Assembly (NCBI GenBank): GCA_026413225.1
Contig: CM048552.1
Span: 141,621,053-141,685,052, forward strand
Direction of reading: 5' to 3'
Source of the DNA: Otis tarda
Lineage: Eukaryota; Chordata; Aves; Otidiformes; Otididae
DNA length: 64,000 nucleotides
Below are positions 11,090 to 23,500 of this stretch, piece by piece. The stretch's first letter is position 1; the number at the start of each line of letters is the position of its first letter. The translations under genes were made by a program, and so were the position numbers. Under the pieces are notes generated by a model. The model was not told the origin of the DNA. It made no database searches and was given only the letters and a program-made list of their open reading frames with translations.

Positions 11090-14000
11090 AGTCTGCAATT
11101 CCCATCTGAAATCATGACAGCATTTAAAAATACTGAATGACTGACCTTCCTGTAATCTGACATTTCAGAACTGTGTAAAACACCACTTCTGGGTGTTTCC
11201 ATGCTGCTGACGGTGGGCTCTGTTAGCTTCACAACCCTGCGCTCCCAAATGGCCAGAGAGGAGTTTTTGATAGTAAGACAGCAGAGAAGAAGGGAAGAGC
11301 AAGCTATTGTTGTGTCCTGTCCTGTCCTCTAGTATGTTGGAGCCAAGCTGAAATGGCTGTTTCTGAATGATGTTTTGACACAGCCCCTCTGATCTACCAC
11401 AGATACATATCCACATGCAATCCAAGAACTTCCCACTGATCATAAATCTGGCAAGTCCCAAGGCAGTGAGTGCTGTGGTGAGAAAGAGCCAGTCTTTTGG
11501 ATGAGTGGAGTCTTCTGTGTGTCATATGTGTCTTTTCTTGCCTCTAATTTTAAGCCCTGTTTTATTTCCTGTGCAGATAGCGCATACGCTAGTGCTGGTC
11601 TTCGCTATGTTGTCAGCTGTGTGGCTCATATTCTTGAGAGTAAGAATAGGAGAATGTTATCTGCATGCTTTCAAGACATGGTGAAAGTAGGTAGAAGTTC
11701 ACTTGTGCTCTGTGTTTTGCTGACTGGTTTGTGTGAGCAGTAGGTTGAGGATGGTATTTCGTTTACCCCGAGTGCTGCGGATGAGAGACTGGCATTGCTG
11801 TTACGAGATTTCTCCATGCCTGGTCAGAGAAATGAAGTGGGAAAAGAGCAACCTTGTGCCTCTTGTGTCTGAAAGCATGATACAGTCCCTAGGTGAACTT
11901 GAAGCGCTCACATGGACTGGTTCTTTTGTAGTCTTGCAAACAGGATACCCACCTTCTTCATGCCCTGCCTACTCCACCACGCCTCCCCTTCATTTGGCTG
12001 ATGTTCTCAAAGATTTCACAGTTCTTTCTGGAGAGATAAATTCACAGATAACGGAAGAAACTATTTGTCAGTTGTTAAGAGCAGTGCATATGCTTTTTGT
12101 GCCTTTTTTGGCAATGCATATTAGAGCTGATGGAAGATAAAATTCTTTTTTTTTACCAAGAGATGGGATCCACAAATGTCTAAAGTAGGTTGTACACAGA
12201 GACTGGTAAACTCTTCCTGCAGGGAGGGGTTCAGCTCAGTCTGCAACGTCGATCTGTTGCCTGCGCTTCTGGCCCGTCTCTAGGCTGGTTAGGAAACTTG
12301 CTGTGCTCTGCAGAGGGAAAAATGATTCCTCCGGAGTGTTTTCGCTGTGTTTTTGTGTTGCTGGGGCTGCTTTCTGGTCCACACATGGCCTGAAGGAAGG
12401 GGATGGGTCAGGGCTTTTCCCCGATCCTGCTCTGTCCTTGGACTGGTTGACCACCCTGGGAAGAGGACTGTGCAGACTATGAGACTGCTGGGTGGCAAGT
12501 TTGCAGACATCAAGACTGCAAAATTATTAATTCATTTGATGTTTATTTTTAGGCTAAGATTAAAGTGATACAAGTTGTGGCCTAAAAAGGAGCCTTTGGA
12601 CTCTCTGCTCTAACTTTTTAAGTGTCCAAATACAGATTTAGGGATTTAATCCCTAAAAGCAATCCATCTTGCGTGTTCTGCCTTCAGAACCACTAGAAAC
12701 TGCTGGCATCGTAAGCGTATCTCTTTAAATATACTTTCAACAATGGTATTTTGAGGTGGGCTGATTTTTTAGACACAAACCACAAGTTTTCATTTTCCAT
12801 GCATCCATTTTTTTCTTCAGGTGTGCTTCAGATGTTCGTATCCATAGAACCATTCTGTCTAAAGTGAGTTACTCAAACACTCGAGGTCCTTGCTGTAGGT
12901 AGGTGTAGGTAGACTTCAGAAGTAAGAGAAATACTTTTCTCCATGACTTGTAAGCTGTAAGTCTTAATTATTCTATAGTTGAGGGAGGCAATTGCAACTG
13001 TGTTTTACCAAAATGTGGGAGAACATGAAATGTAAGTAATTACATCTTTTTTAGGTAAAATTCAGAGATTAAAGGGCTTAAGTTTAAGCACCACCCTGTC
13101 TGCCCTGTTACCTACATGGTAGTAATATGGAACAGGACTTGTGGTATTTCAGTGAGCGTAGAAATGAAAGAACAACCGTTTTTTTTTATCTAGTCATTGC
13201 TCTGCCTGCTAGGATGTTTCAGTTTAGATGATTTAGTCTTAGCAAACATAAAATCAAGTTTCAGCAGATGTGAATTAGCATTTCTTTTGCTTGGTCCTTC
13301 CTTCCTTGATAAACAGTAACTTTTGCTCCTTGTAACGGAAAAGGCGGCAAATGGGGGTCTGGCGTTGTAGGAGGTTGGGTGTTTGCTTAGTGCTCATGCA
13401 GCTGAAGCACCAAGGGATTCCAGAGCCAGGCGATAGGTTGTTTTTGTGCCAATAGAGCATTTGAGTCTAAAGATGGGCAGATGGTGTCTTGCGAAGAATA
13501 CATGCTTTTTGCTTTCTGGTCAGCACTATGCCAATAAATGTGATACTTCGCCTCGAGCAGTTAGGAACTTCTGCAGTCACGTGGTATCTCTGCTTTTCGG
13601 GCTATTTGAAGTAGGATATGCTAATTTAGGTGGCAGAGCAAGCTCTGTTAGCATTAGAGATGCTGCAACTCAAGAAAATGAGCTATAAAACTTAATTGTT
13701 CCTTTACATCATAAAAAGAGTTGTTTAACAAAATTCTACTCAGTCATGCTTCAGTTGAAGACACTGGAGGTTGTTGAAGTGCATCTGAGGAATGTAAAGC
13801 TTTACTGCCAGCCCAGTTGGATGGGTGGAGGTCTTCAGTCACGCGGGACCTTGTGCAGACTCCGCCATGAGGCTGCCTGTGTGGGACAAGTAGCCTTGTA
13901 AAGTTTCGCAAGGCCGGAAGGCAGGAGGAAGTAGCCACAGACCCCGTGATGTTATTTTTAGAGATATTTTTGTAGTAGAGTCGTAATGTGTTAGTTTGCT

Positions 14001-17000
14001 TAGACCATGCAGATACTGTCCCACCACAAATATTTTACCTGGGGCTCTCTCGCTCGGTGCTGGCAAGTAGTGCTGGAGTTACGTGGGCACTGACATGTAA
14101 TTCTTGATTCAGCTCAGTTATGGTAAAGCTTTTAGTGCATTGAACAAATAGTCTTATGAAATATTTTGGTATCTGTGTCACTGAGATTATGTGGTTTTGC
14201 CTTGCCTTGCAGACAGGGAAAGATTCAAGATTCAGGCAGCTACAGAGTAGAAATGTCATAATTCTATATACACACATGCAGCCCCCTCTTGGTGTTTTCA
14301 GAAACTGTAGCCTGCCAGTTTCAGGCTTCTCATCCTTGCAGTTTCTAAATTACAGATGTCATTACAGACACAGTGATTTTGGGTTTGTGGCTTTATCATG
14401 GTGTATGAATTATTGCATTGATGCTGCAGATGTGGTGGAATATAGCAAGGTTTAAATGGGGTTGTCGCCAGCAAAGAAAAGAAATATTTGACAGCTACTA
14501 TTCCTGAAGTAAATAACCAAAAAAGCAGTGAGATTTTGCTTCATGTCAGGATTGTTTTTGTGAAAAAAGAAAGTGCCATAGTTTCGTAACAAAATTATGA
14601 CATTTGCTTCCCTTTCACCATATTTGTGTTCTCCTAGGAGAGGTTTGATCCTTCACGAAAAATTAATTGGGCAAGAAAACCACAGCCCCCATCCTACCCA
14701 AGACACCCTCTGAGTTGTGTAAGGCTGAGTAAGAGTGCTTGGCTCTGAGATGCTTCTGCTTTTTGTAGTGTGACTGTTTTCTGTCAGATTATGCTTTCTG
14801 AGACACAGACATTTCACTGAGGGAATGTCTAACCATGATTGCTAACATTGCTCAATATTTTAAATTAGCCTGGAGAAAAAGAAAAAAAAGGAAAGTTGAA
14901 CCTAAACAATGCACTGAACTTGTTTCTGAAGGAGGACCTTGAGGGAACAGTTAAAACCTTTTCTTTTTTTTTTCTTGTTGACACATTGGTAACATGGTGA
15001 TATAACTAAACACCCTCCAACTCGATGAGGAAATACTCATCTCCTAGAAGCTCTGCGCTGAGTTATCCTTTGTGACGTAAGCATCACTGGCCTAAGAAAA
15101 CAAAGTCATGCCAGATGAAAGCAAAGCTCGGTCACCTCCTGACCTGGCATCTCATGCTGGCATTTCTCACATGCACAAACCGGGGGTTGAGGTTAACGAC
15201 CCTTATGAGTGTTCAATGAATTTGGGATTAAGTTTTTAATCAGCTATGCTGCGGGCAAGGGTTTGATTGCCACCTTCGGCTGCCCAGGCAAGGTGTGCTG
15301 CAGCAGGAGGCGGGTGAAGCTCCATGTTAGCAATTTGTACGGAAACAACTGATATTAGGGTTTGTACGCCAAGGGTTTTACAAAGCCGACCCAGAAGATG
15401 CTCTTTGCCCTAGAAGAGGTTATTTTTAAAATGGAAACATAGTTCTGTATAATAGTATTTTAACAAACATGTCAGCTTGTCTTGGCTAAGGAAATTACAG
15501 ATGAGTTGGCATCAGTCTTTGTTCTTTAAAAAAAGTTCAGTGGTAATATTGCGAATGGCTTATAGAAGATGCAACAGTCTATGTAATACACAGAATAAAA
15601 GCGACTTTCTAAATAAAATGTCACTGGCACTACACTCTCTGCAAACCAGGACTGATACAGTGAAGAGATGAGCTTGTAATTTTTTTACTGAATGTATCCC
15701 AGTGAACAGAGTGCCTGCAGAGCAGTAAGTGCTGGCTTTTTGGCGATTGGATATAACCTGGATAACTGAAAATGAAATGTTTGTGCTATGAAATGCTTCT
15801 TACAGTAGATATACAAGGGCTTCTTGGACATTTTTTTTTCAAAAATAACATCTTGTTAATGAATAAAGCCATCCAGTGTGAATACAGATATCATCTAATC
15901 TGCGTGTTGGAGCGCTTTCGTGCTAATTAATGCCACCACCTATATGCCAGTCTGACTTGTGCATTCATAACTGGAGTCGCTGCATTGCATGGTGTATGAT
16001 TCTAACATTAAATAGTCTGCTGAAAATTAGTAGGAAAAAGGTCAATAAATGCAAAATCCATGTTCTCTCGCTGCTGCTGTACTTCCTAATTATATGGTAT
16101 AGATACTTAAAAGAGCAACTCACTTGATTCAGAGGCAAGTTTCAAGAGCTGCAGACACTTTGCACTTGGCTGTAGGCATGTAACTTTATTCCTTCTGTAG
16201 TTTCTCATGGATTCATTTTTGCAGTTGATCTTTTAAAGTCATTATGTGTAATCATCCAGCACTGCAGGGAGGAAAGGGATATTTGAAGATACAGGGAAGA
16301 GAGTGTAAAACTACAAAATAGGTGGGCAATGCTGTAGCCTGCATTTCAGCTTCAGCATGGCTGTTAGGGTTATGCTATAGTGGCATATAGTCTTACTGGT
16401 TTATGCACTAATTTAATGGCCTTTACTGGGATTTTTGATGTTAAGTGTGGCATATCTCCTATCTATCTCTTCCACCTCCATTTTTAAAGTGATTTTAAAA
16501 AAAATAGTTCCTCAATATTTAAGTTGAATTAAAACCAGTCATAAAATATTGTGGTGAAACACAGATGAAAACCATGATTTTTTTTTCCCAGTCTTCTAAT
16601 CCAATTTTCAAAATATTCTTTTTCTTTCTTAAAATAAAAGCATATACGTACCCACATACGTATACAGAAAGTTATTGTAATTCAGTGATGAGGCACATTT
16701 TACTCAGTTCAAATTCTTCCAAGCTGCTGCTCTCTGCTGTAAAGGACAACGTCATCTTTATAAGCATGGTCTGGCTGACAGCCAGCACCTGGTTTTGCTG
16801 AGGTGATGAGGACTGAGGCTGGGAGCCACGGGAGCCAGCGTGGGAGCGGGCAGCGTGTGGCCAGCGTGGCCGTTCTGCTGGCAGCATCTCTGCAGACATC
16901 ATCTGTTGCTTGCAAATACATTGGGGTCTGTGTCGAAACAGGTTTGCAGCCTGTTCTTCTGATGGTGTTCTGGAGGGGGAGGTGCTGAGAGCTCTTCTTC

Positions 17001-17020
17001 CTGCTGGTCCCTGACATGTG
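11090..17020 (+). other. DHRSX: DHRSX intron 1, featureless
   Basis: No exon, RNA gene or clear interspersed repeat was recognised. GTAG-rich short tandem copies occur near 12895-12915, and there are several poly-A and poly-T runs. Open frames here are short and uncharacteristic of coding sequence. Confidence 0.45.
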
Positions 17021-17281
17021 CAACAGCAAAATGGTTTTAAAACAGAAAGAGGTAGATTCAGACTAGAAATAAGGAAGACATTTTTTACGCTGAGGATGGT
17101 GGAACGCTGGAACAGGTTGCCTGGAGAGGTGGTAGATGCCCCACCCCTGGAAACATTGAAGGCCAGGTTGGATCGGGCTCCAAGCAACCTGATCTGGTTG
17201 AAGATGTCCCTGCTTCTTACAGGGGGATTGGACTAGATGACCTTTAAAGGTCTCTTCCAGCCCTAACAATTCTATGATTCT
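17021..17281 (+). mobile_element. CR1 LINE 3' end (ORF2 C-terminus plus 3' UTR)
   Basis: Translation gives the typical CR1 ORF2 carboxy-terminus (GRFRLEIRKTFFTLRMVE, then WNRLPGEVVDAPPLETLKAR) and stays open to the stop. The 3' UTR word GACCTTTAAAGGTCTCTTCC and the terminal octamer repeat ATTCTATGATTCT follow. The 5' side is truncated, as is usual for CR1. It shares with the copy at 20150-20598 the unusual tail SNLIWL(K/E)MSLLL, so the two belong to the same subfamily. Confidence 0.93.
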
Positions 17282-20149
17282 AAAAGGACTGGGGAAACGC
17301 AGGACTGGCAAAATGTCTGTGCTCCCTGGAGAAACGTCACTGCCATCACATGTGGTGAGACCTTGGTGAGTTGTTCTGGGTGCCCCTCTTTATATTGACG
17401 TCACTCCTGTCTGCCTCACGTTGGGCCGTTCCTCCTGCATCTTTACCTGAACACTTGTCTTCTCCAGGGTAAACCCTCACAGGGGTGGCTTTGCCGGTGT
17501 ACTGCTGTGCTGGGCAAAGTGCTCCCCTACAAAGGTACCACGGACATTAGGAGGACACCGCTTGTAAAGAACAGCTTATTCAGTAAAATGATATCTTTCT
17601 GGTTCCCCAGGCGAAACAGGGAATGCCAGTAACCATGTCTGGAGTAGAGTGTAGGCTTTCGCTGGTGCACCAGTGCTGGTCACAAGCTGCACCAGGGCAC
17701 AGACACATCAGCTGGATGCTGTAGAGTACCTTTGGAGGGAGGTGGTCCTGTGGGCAAAATGAAGGTGGTGTAATCCTCAGCGCTGCTGGATTTTCTGTAT
17801 GGAAAGTTGCAAAGCTTCAAATGCAATAAAATAAAATAAATGCTGATGTAAGGACTCTAGTAGCTGCTGGTACAGCTTGCTGAGATGGGAGGGGCTCGCT
17901 TTGCTGTCCCTGCAAGGAGCCATGCACAGTTTCCCTTCTAGATCACCACGATTTTTTTCTGAGAGAGGTCCTAACTGGTGGCAAAGCCCCGCTGGAGGAC
18001 TGAGTGCGAGTGGGCTGGCTGTTCAGACCGAGTGCTATGGGAGGCTGACAGAGATGTAAGGCTGAAGTCTGGAAGAGCAACTGCATTTTAGGGTCACGTC
18101 TTTCAAATCACCAAGAAGTCAGTGCACAGCGTAAGGTGTGTGTTTGAATTGCAAGCCTTGCATGTTCATGGAAAAAGCCCTAGAGAGAGAAATATTGGGA
18201 ACAGCAGAGAGCTGCCAAACAAGCCAGTGCAAGCTCTTGGGCTTTTGTTCTCCAAGCTCTTCCCCCACTCCAACCTTGGTATCTTTAAATTGCTAAATTC
18301 CTTTATGCTTCTCAAAAAAAAAAATCATTCAAATAATTATAATTGTTTAGCATCAAACAGAAATGAAACGTAGGTGTAACTTTTTGCGTAGGTGTAAGAC
18401 GAGTGCTGTAGGTAGGTAACTGCTGTCCATTGGCGTGACAAGGTCTCTCCTTTGAGAGGTGGCTCCAGGTGTATCAGCTGCACTGGAAGCTGATCGTCAG
18501 CTTGACGTGGTGAAAATAGGAGTATAAGACCTGTTGTAATGAAAAAAGTGTCTTTTTCTCAAAAAAAAAAAAAGAAAAAGAATTGTGCCTTGAAAGAGTA
18601 TTTGACACCAAATGGGCTGTTGCAGGGTCAGGCGATGAGCTGGATCCTCTGGTCAGGTGGAACAGAAAGCAGGCCTGAAGCCTGTTTGTGCTAGCACTGA
18701 TGCCTGAAAAGTGCTGGTATTTCTGCCTGAGGTCCATGGAAGGGCTGGTGGTGCACTGTGATGTACTTTGTCACAGTGTTTGTCACGTGTTTGAACTTCT
18801 GGGGAGATCAGAGAGCCGGACAGTGAGGCCATAGCCTGGCCATGGAGAAGGGCCGGTGTGGCCTCTGTGGCCTTTGCCTGCCTTCGTGGAAGCAGGACGG
18901 GTGGGAGGTGTCGGTCAACAAAGACACTCGTTTCTGAATGAAACTAGCTTTTCCCTTAAAAATGGGGAAAGCTATTTTTAGGAGGTAATTAAATGTAGGA
19001 ATAAAAATAGGCCATTTGTGTCATACTCCCGGAGCATTATCAATAATGGGACTTGTTCTGTGAGCAGTTGCGTTTCTTCAGAGGAGTGTGTGATACTCTC
19101 TAATTGAAATATTAATAGCAGATAATGACACTGTGGAATGATGGCCTCTTATATGGAGACATACTTCTAGAGCTTTTAATCTGTATAGTAACTGCATATT
19201 AAAAATCTTTGACAATTTTGATGAAGAGCAATTATAGAGTATTCTTTTAAGTTAACTAATTCCCTGGATCCCATGAATCTTCATTAGATTAATGGCCTAT
19301 AAAATTTCATTCAAAAGTAAGTTTTTCACTGAGGAATAAAAACGTCTGATTTTTTTTTTAAAATTTCAAAACAATTAGCTCTATTGCAAAGCAGCTACCA
19401 TCCTTCTGAAAACTTTGGTGCATATTTTATGAGGAATAAAAAAGATGAAAATTGAAAGAAAATCTGTGAGTATAAGGTCACTTCAGCACGTGTTAAGAAG
19501 AGGAATCTAAAAAGAAATCAGTCTTGTCCTAGAAAAGGACTGTTGTGAGGGAATTAGGAAATTATATATAGTACAGTTGAGACCTTTCTGTACTCAGACT
19601 CTCGTACTCCATTTGAAACCCCTGAGCTGCTCCTGTTATCAAAAAAGAGAAAAATGAATAAAATTCCATCTTTGGAAAACAAATGTTGTAGCTATCTTGA
19701 AGACAAAACATGTGCATGCCCTTTGTACTTTCTCATTCCAAGTTAGAATTGATTTTTAAGCAGTTTTGTGTACAGAAAACAGCTCCTCGAGAGGATCAGG
19801 AGGCTTTAGTAAAAATCCTATCTAAAATAAGAGCTCTTTTTAAAAAAAACAAAACAAAACAAAAACAAAAATGACAAAGCTACCTTCCATCACGAATTTG
19901 TGCTTCTGGATGCCTGGTGGTGGCCCTGGGAGGTGGCTTGTAGCAGCAGAGGGTTGAGCAGCTGGGAGCCCTGGGCAGCCGAGGCATCAAGCTCCGGCAT
20001 TGCCGGGCGTGGGCCAGCTCTCTCCAGTGCTGTGCAGCCCCACGAACGTCTGCCTCCGTTGACATGCTCTTATCCCATGCAAGCAAGGTGAGCCTTGCTG
20101 TAGTCGGAGCCACTGCTTTGGATGTGTACGCTGGGGGACAAATGGGCAC
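17282..20149 (+). other. DHRSX: DHRSX intron 1 between two CR1 copies
   Basis: No exon was found. The section 18960-19480 is unusually AT-rich, with many ATTA/TAAT words and little simple repeat. An A-rich run with CAAAA motifs lies at about 19840-19872. Confidence 0.45.
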
Positions 20150-20598
20150 CCATATGAGTGATGATTAGAGGGCTGGAGCACCTCTCCTATGAGGACAGGC
20201 TGAGAGAGTTGGGGCTGTTCAGCCTGGAGAAGAGAAGGCTCCAGGGAGATCTTATAGCGGCCTTCAAACACCTAAAGGGGACCTACAGAAAAGATGAAGA
20301 GAAACTCTTTAGTAGGGCCTGTTGTGATAGGACGAGGGGTAATGGTTTTAAAATAGAGGGAGGTAGACTCAGACTAGACATCAGGAAAAAAATTTTTACA
20401 ATGAGGGTGGTGGAACACTGGAACAGGTTGCCCAGAAAGGTGGTGGATGCCCCATCCCTGGAATCATTCAAGGCCAGGTTGGACCGAGCTCCGAGCAACC
20501 TGATCTGGTTGGAGATGTCCCTGCTTCTTGCAGGGGGGCTGGACTAGATGACCTCTAAAGGTCCCTTCCAACCCTAATGATTCTATGATTCTGTGATC
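20150..20598 (+). mobile_element. CR1 LINE 3' fragment with open ORF2 tail
   Basis: An uninterrupted frame from 20158 to 20547 encodes the CR1 ORF2 C-terminus (LGLFSLEKRRLQGDLIAAF, DRTRGNGFKIEGGRLRLDI, EHWNRLPRKVVDAPSLESF). The 3' UTR has GGTCCCTTCCAACCCTAATG and the terminal ATTCTATGATTCTGTG octamers. The absence of stops over about 130 codons suggests a fairly recent insertion. The element is 5'-truncated, so the reverse transcriptase core and endonuclease are missing. It is not a host gene. Confidence 0.95.
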
Positions 20599-23500
20599 TA
20601 CAGACAGCCTTTGCTGCTGTCCAGCCTCTTCACCAGGTGCTGGCTAGCCGATGAAATGAATTAGCCAGGGGCTGGTTTGAAGGATATGGAAGTGGGGCAG
20701 AGAGGGAGAAAAAGGGATGTTGAGGTTATTTTCCGTCTTTTTTATTAATCCAGTAGCCTCTGAGGGTTATCTCACATTAGCGTCGAAGCTGTAATGGCTT
20801 CTGATCATTAGTTGCTTCTGAAGATTTTAATAATATGGGAGTATGCTTTTTAAAATTTTGTATTTTAATTAATTGCAGGTATCTCAGGGTAGCTTTAAGT
20901 ACTGATCGGTTTATGAGCTACGCTTCCTGTTAACTAGATTTTTCCCAATAATCTCTAATCACTTTGTACCTCTTTTCCTGATTCTAATTACTGGGGCTTT
21001 GTGTATGATAACAAGCACTTCAGTTCACAAGTGATTGCACAATTTTCTGAAGTGAAGTACTCCAGAAACTTTCAATTACCTTTTAAGGTCTGTATACCAA
21101 CTCCTGACTTCTGCTTACTTCTTTACGTTTGATGGAAATACTGTCACACTGAAGCCACGGGAAGCAAAGGGGGCTGTTTAAGTGCCAGCAGAGCGTTTTG
21201 TCGGCTGCACGAGGCAGATCTGAATGTGACCTTCAGCTGCATGCTCTTAAGCTTGATTGGGATATGGAAATTACGTTCTCTGTCTCTGGGAAGAGAGGAG
21301 ATGCAGTTTAAACTACTCTTAATGATCTTGCCAACTTTTTTATTTTTTTCCCTCCCTATAATCTAATATAGTAAGGGAATATTTAAAGAATTGAGTTTTC
21401 CAATATATTGGTTACCCAGCTGTATCTCTCCATCTGCACTCTGAGCAGGAAGCGATGGAACGACAAATTCAGTCTTTTAATAGTGTATGGTCAGAATAAG
21501 AGGTGTTGGATTTAGAAGCAGTAAAAGTAGAAGCTGTAAAGATGATATTGGGGGTTGTGATACAATACCCTGTACTGTCTACAAATATAATATTGTCAAT
21601 ACTGTCTTGAAAATTAAAAAAAAAATTGGTCTTTTGAAAAGAACAGATTGTAGTGCAAAGTATAAATTGCTTTCTGTTGGCTTTTTAATTCCTGTAGTGA
21701 GATGCTAAAAAGCAGGTAGCTATATTTCGCTTTTGGTTTGGATTCCCAGTTTGACCGTAAGTAAGGAGATCTCTCTTTGCTTCAGTTTCTGTGTATGAAA
21801 TTGCTCACGAATATCTGAGTTTCAGCATTTTCTGAGCTTTGGTACTCTAAATGTTCTACAGACTTGACAGTTTATGACAGAACCTTTCTTCCATGCAAGG
21901 TATGGGGGTTTGTCTGCTCAGGTTGATTTTTACATTATTTGGGATTAAATCAAGAGTAGTAGCTGGTTGGTTTTTTGGTTTGGTTTTCTTTTTTTTTTTT
22001 CCCTGAGGTCTCTTTGTTGGGAAACAACCAGCCCAGCATTTACAGTCTTCTGAAATGAGGTTTCTGCATGGCAACCAGCTGTGACATTTACTCAGTTTGT
22101 AATGGAGTAACAGACATGTCACTCTTTGCTGATTCTTTTTTTATTTTAGCATTTCAAACTCACTGTCATCACCCTGGTTTTTAGGTCAAAGCTGTAACCT
22201 AAATGCTAATTTTTCACAGTTAGACATAGAATTTTAAAATCTTAGGAATTCTGTGCCACATTTCATGCAGATAATTGTTTGTCAGGTTTTTTGAGATAGC
22301 TGAGACATTGTCTTTCCATGAGAAGACATTTTCTGACATTACTTACATTTCACTTTATTTTCTGTTTATGGCTTCTTACAAATTGGTCACTGAATTTCTG
22401 AGCATGGCATGGAAAAATATTACATTTACTGGGGACTTTTGCAGGAGGGAAAAAATGTCTTTAAATGGCAAATGTTTGGTGAAACTGAAACTTTCAGTTG
22501 TTCAGACTGGGAATTACACTGGGAAGGCTTTTGTATGCTCAGAGTGTGACTGAGAGCAAGGACTTGAAATGGTTTCTTCCATCCCCATCTAGGGATGTAA
22601 ACTGTTCTGAGATGGAGCTGCATCTACTTGTTAGCTGTTTGTAAAAGCTTGGAGCCTGGACAATCTTCAGTTCCTGAAACAGAATGGAAAAAAAAAAAAA
22701 ATTCTAATGTCTCTAACTTTTGCAGGATGGGAAAATTCATTCTACGTGTACTTGCCTATGCAGACCTATTTCCATTACCCTTATTTAAATCTCCTGGGAT
22801 GAGCTCCTCTTTTTCATTTCTTATTTCACAACAGGAAAAAAATATAATTACAAGATGACATGACTTGAAGAGCACTGGGAAGTTTTACATAAAATGACAT
22901 TGCCTGAGGTATTGCACAGTTACATTTGCCCAGAGGGAGGGAGTATGGGAGGAAGTATCAGTAAATCTGTTCAAAAGATAACCAGATGCTTTTTCTTGAT
23001 TTAAAGATACACCTGTATGTAACTTCCCTATCTTTAGTGTGACCGGAGTGAAAGAGAAGAAAGCCAAAGAGTAAGATTTAATAGGTAAATATATAAAAGG
23101 AATGAAAGATAAGCAGGGCAGAGAATACATGGCACATGGAAATATGTCCTTTTCTAGTCTTGTGATAGTATTTTCCCATGTAAGAAATGATATGGGTAAA
23201 TGGATCCTTTAAATATATGCATATGTAGGGAATAGGTCCTTTCTTCTTGGAGCTTGTGTCGAGTTTCTTCTCCTGGTATTTTTAACAAATCCATTAGTCT
23301 CTCACATGCAGGGTGTGGCTGTCCAGTATACTGTAAGGAATTGTTGGGATTTCTTCACATTATTGCAACAACTGTCTTGCCCTTATTTCACAAAACCCCA
23401 CATTAGATTTTTGTGGAGTGCCTTTTATGAGCAAAGCCAGGGCTGCTCACGTATTGATTGCTTCGGCTGAGCCAAATTAGCACTTTGCCCTTCAGCTGCT

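Noticed and set aside
16672..17187. A 171-codon minus-strand open frame
   Set aside because: Its 5' part is antisense to the CR1 tail at 17021-17281 and the rest has no family resemblance.
20158..20547. A 129-codon open frame looking like a small gene
   Set aside because: Its translation is the CR1 ORF2 C-terminus, followed by the CR1 3' UTR and octamer tail.
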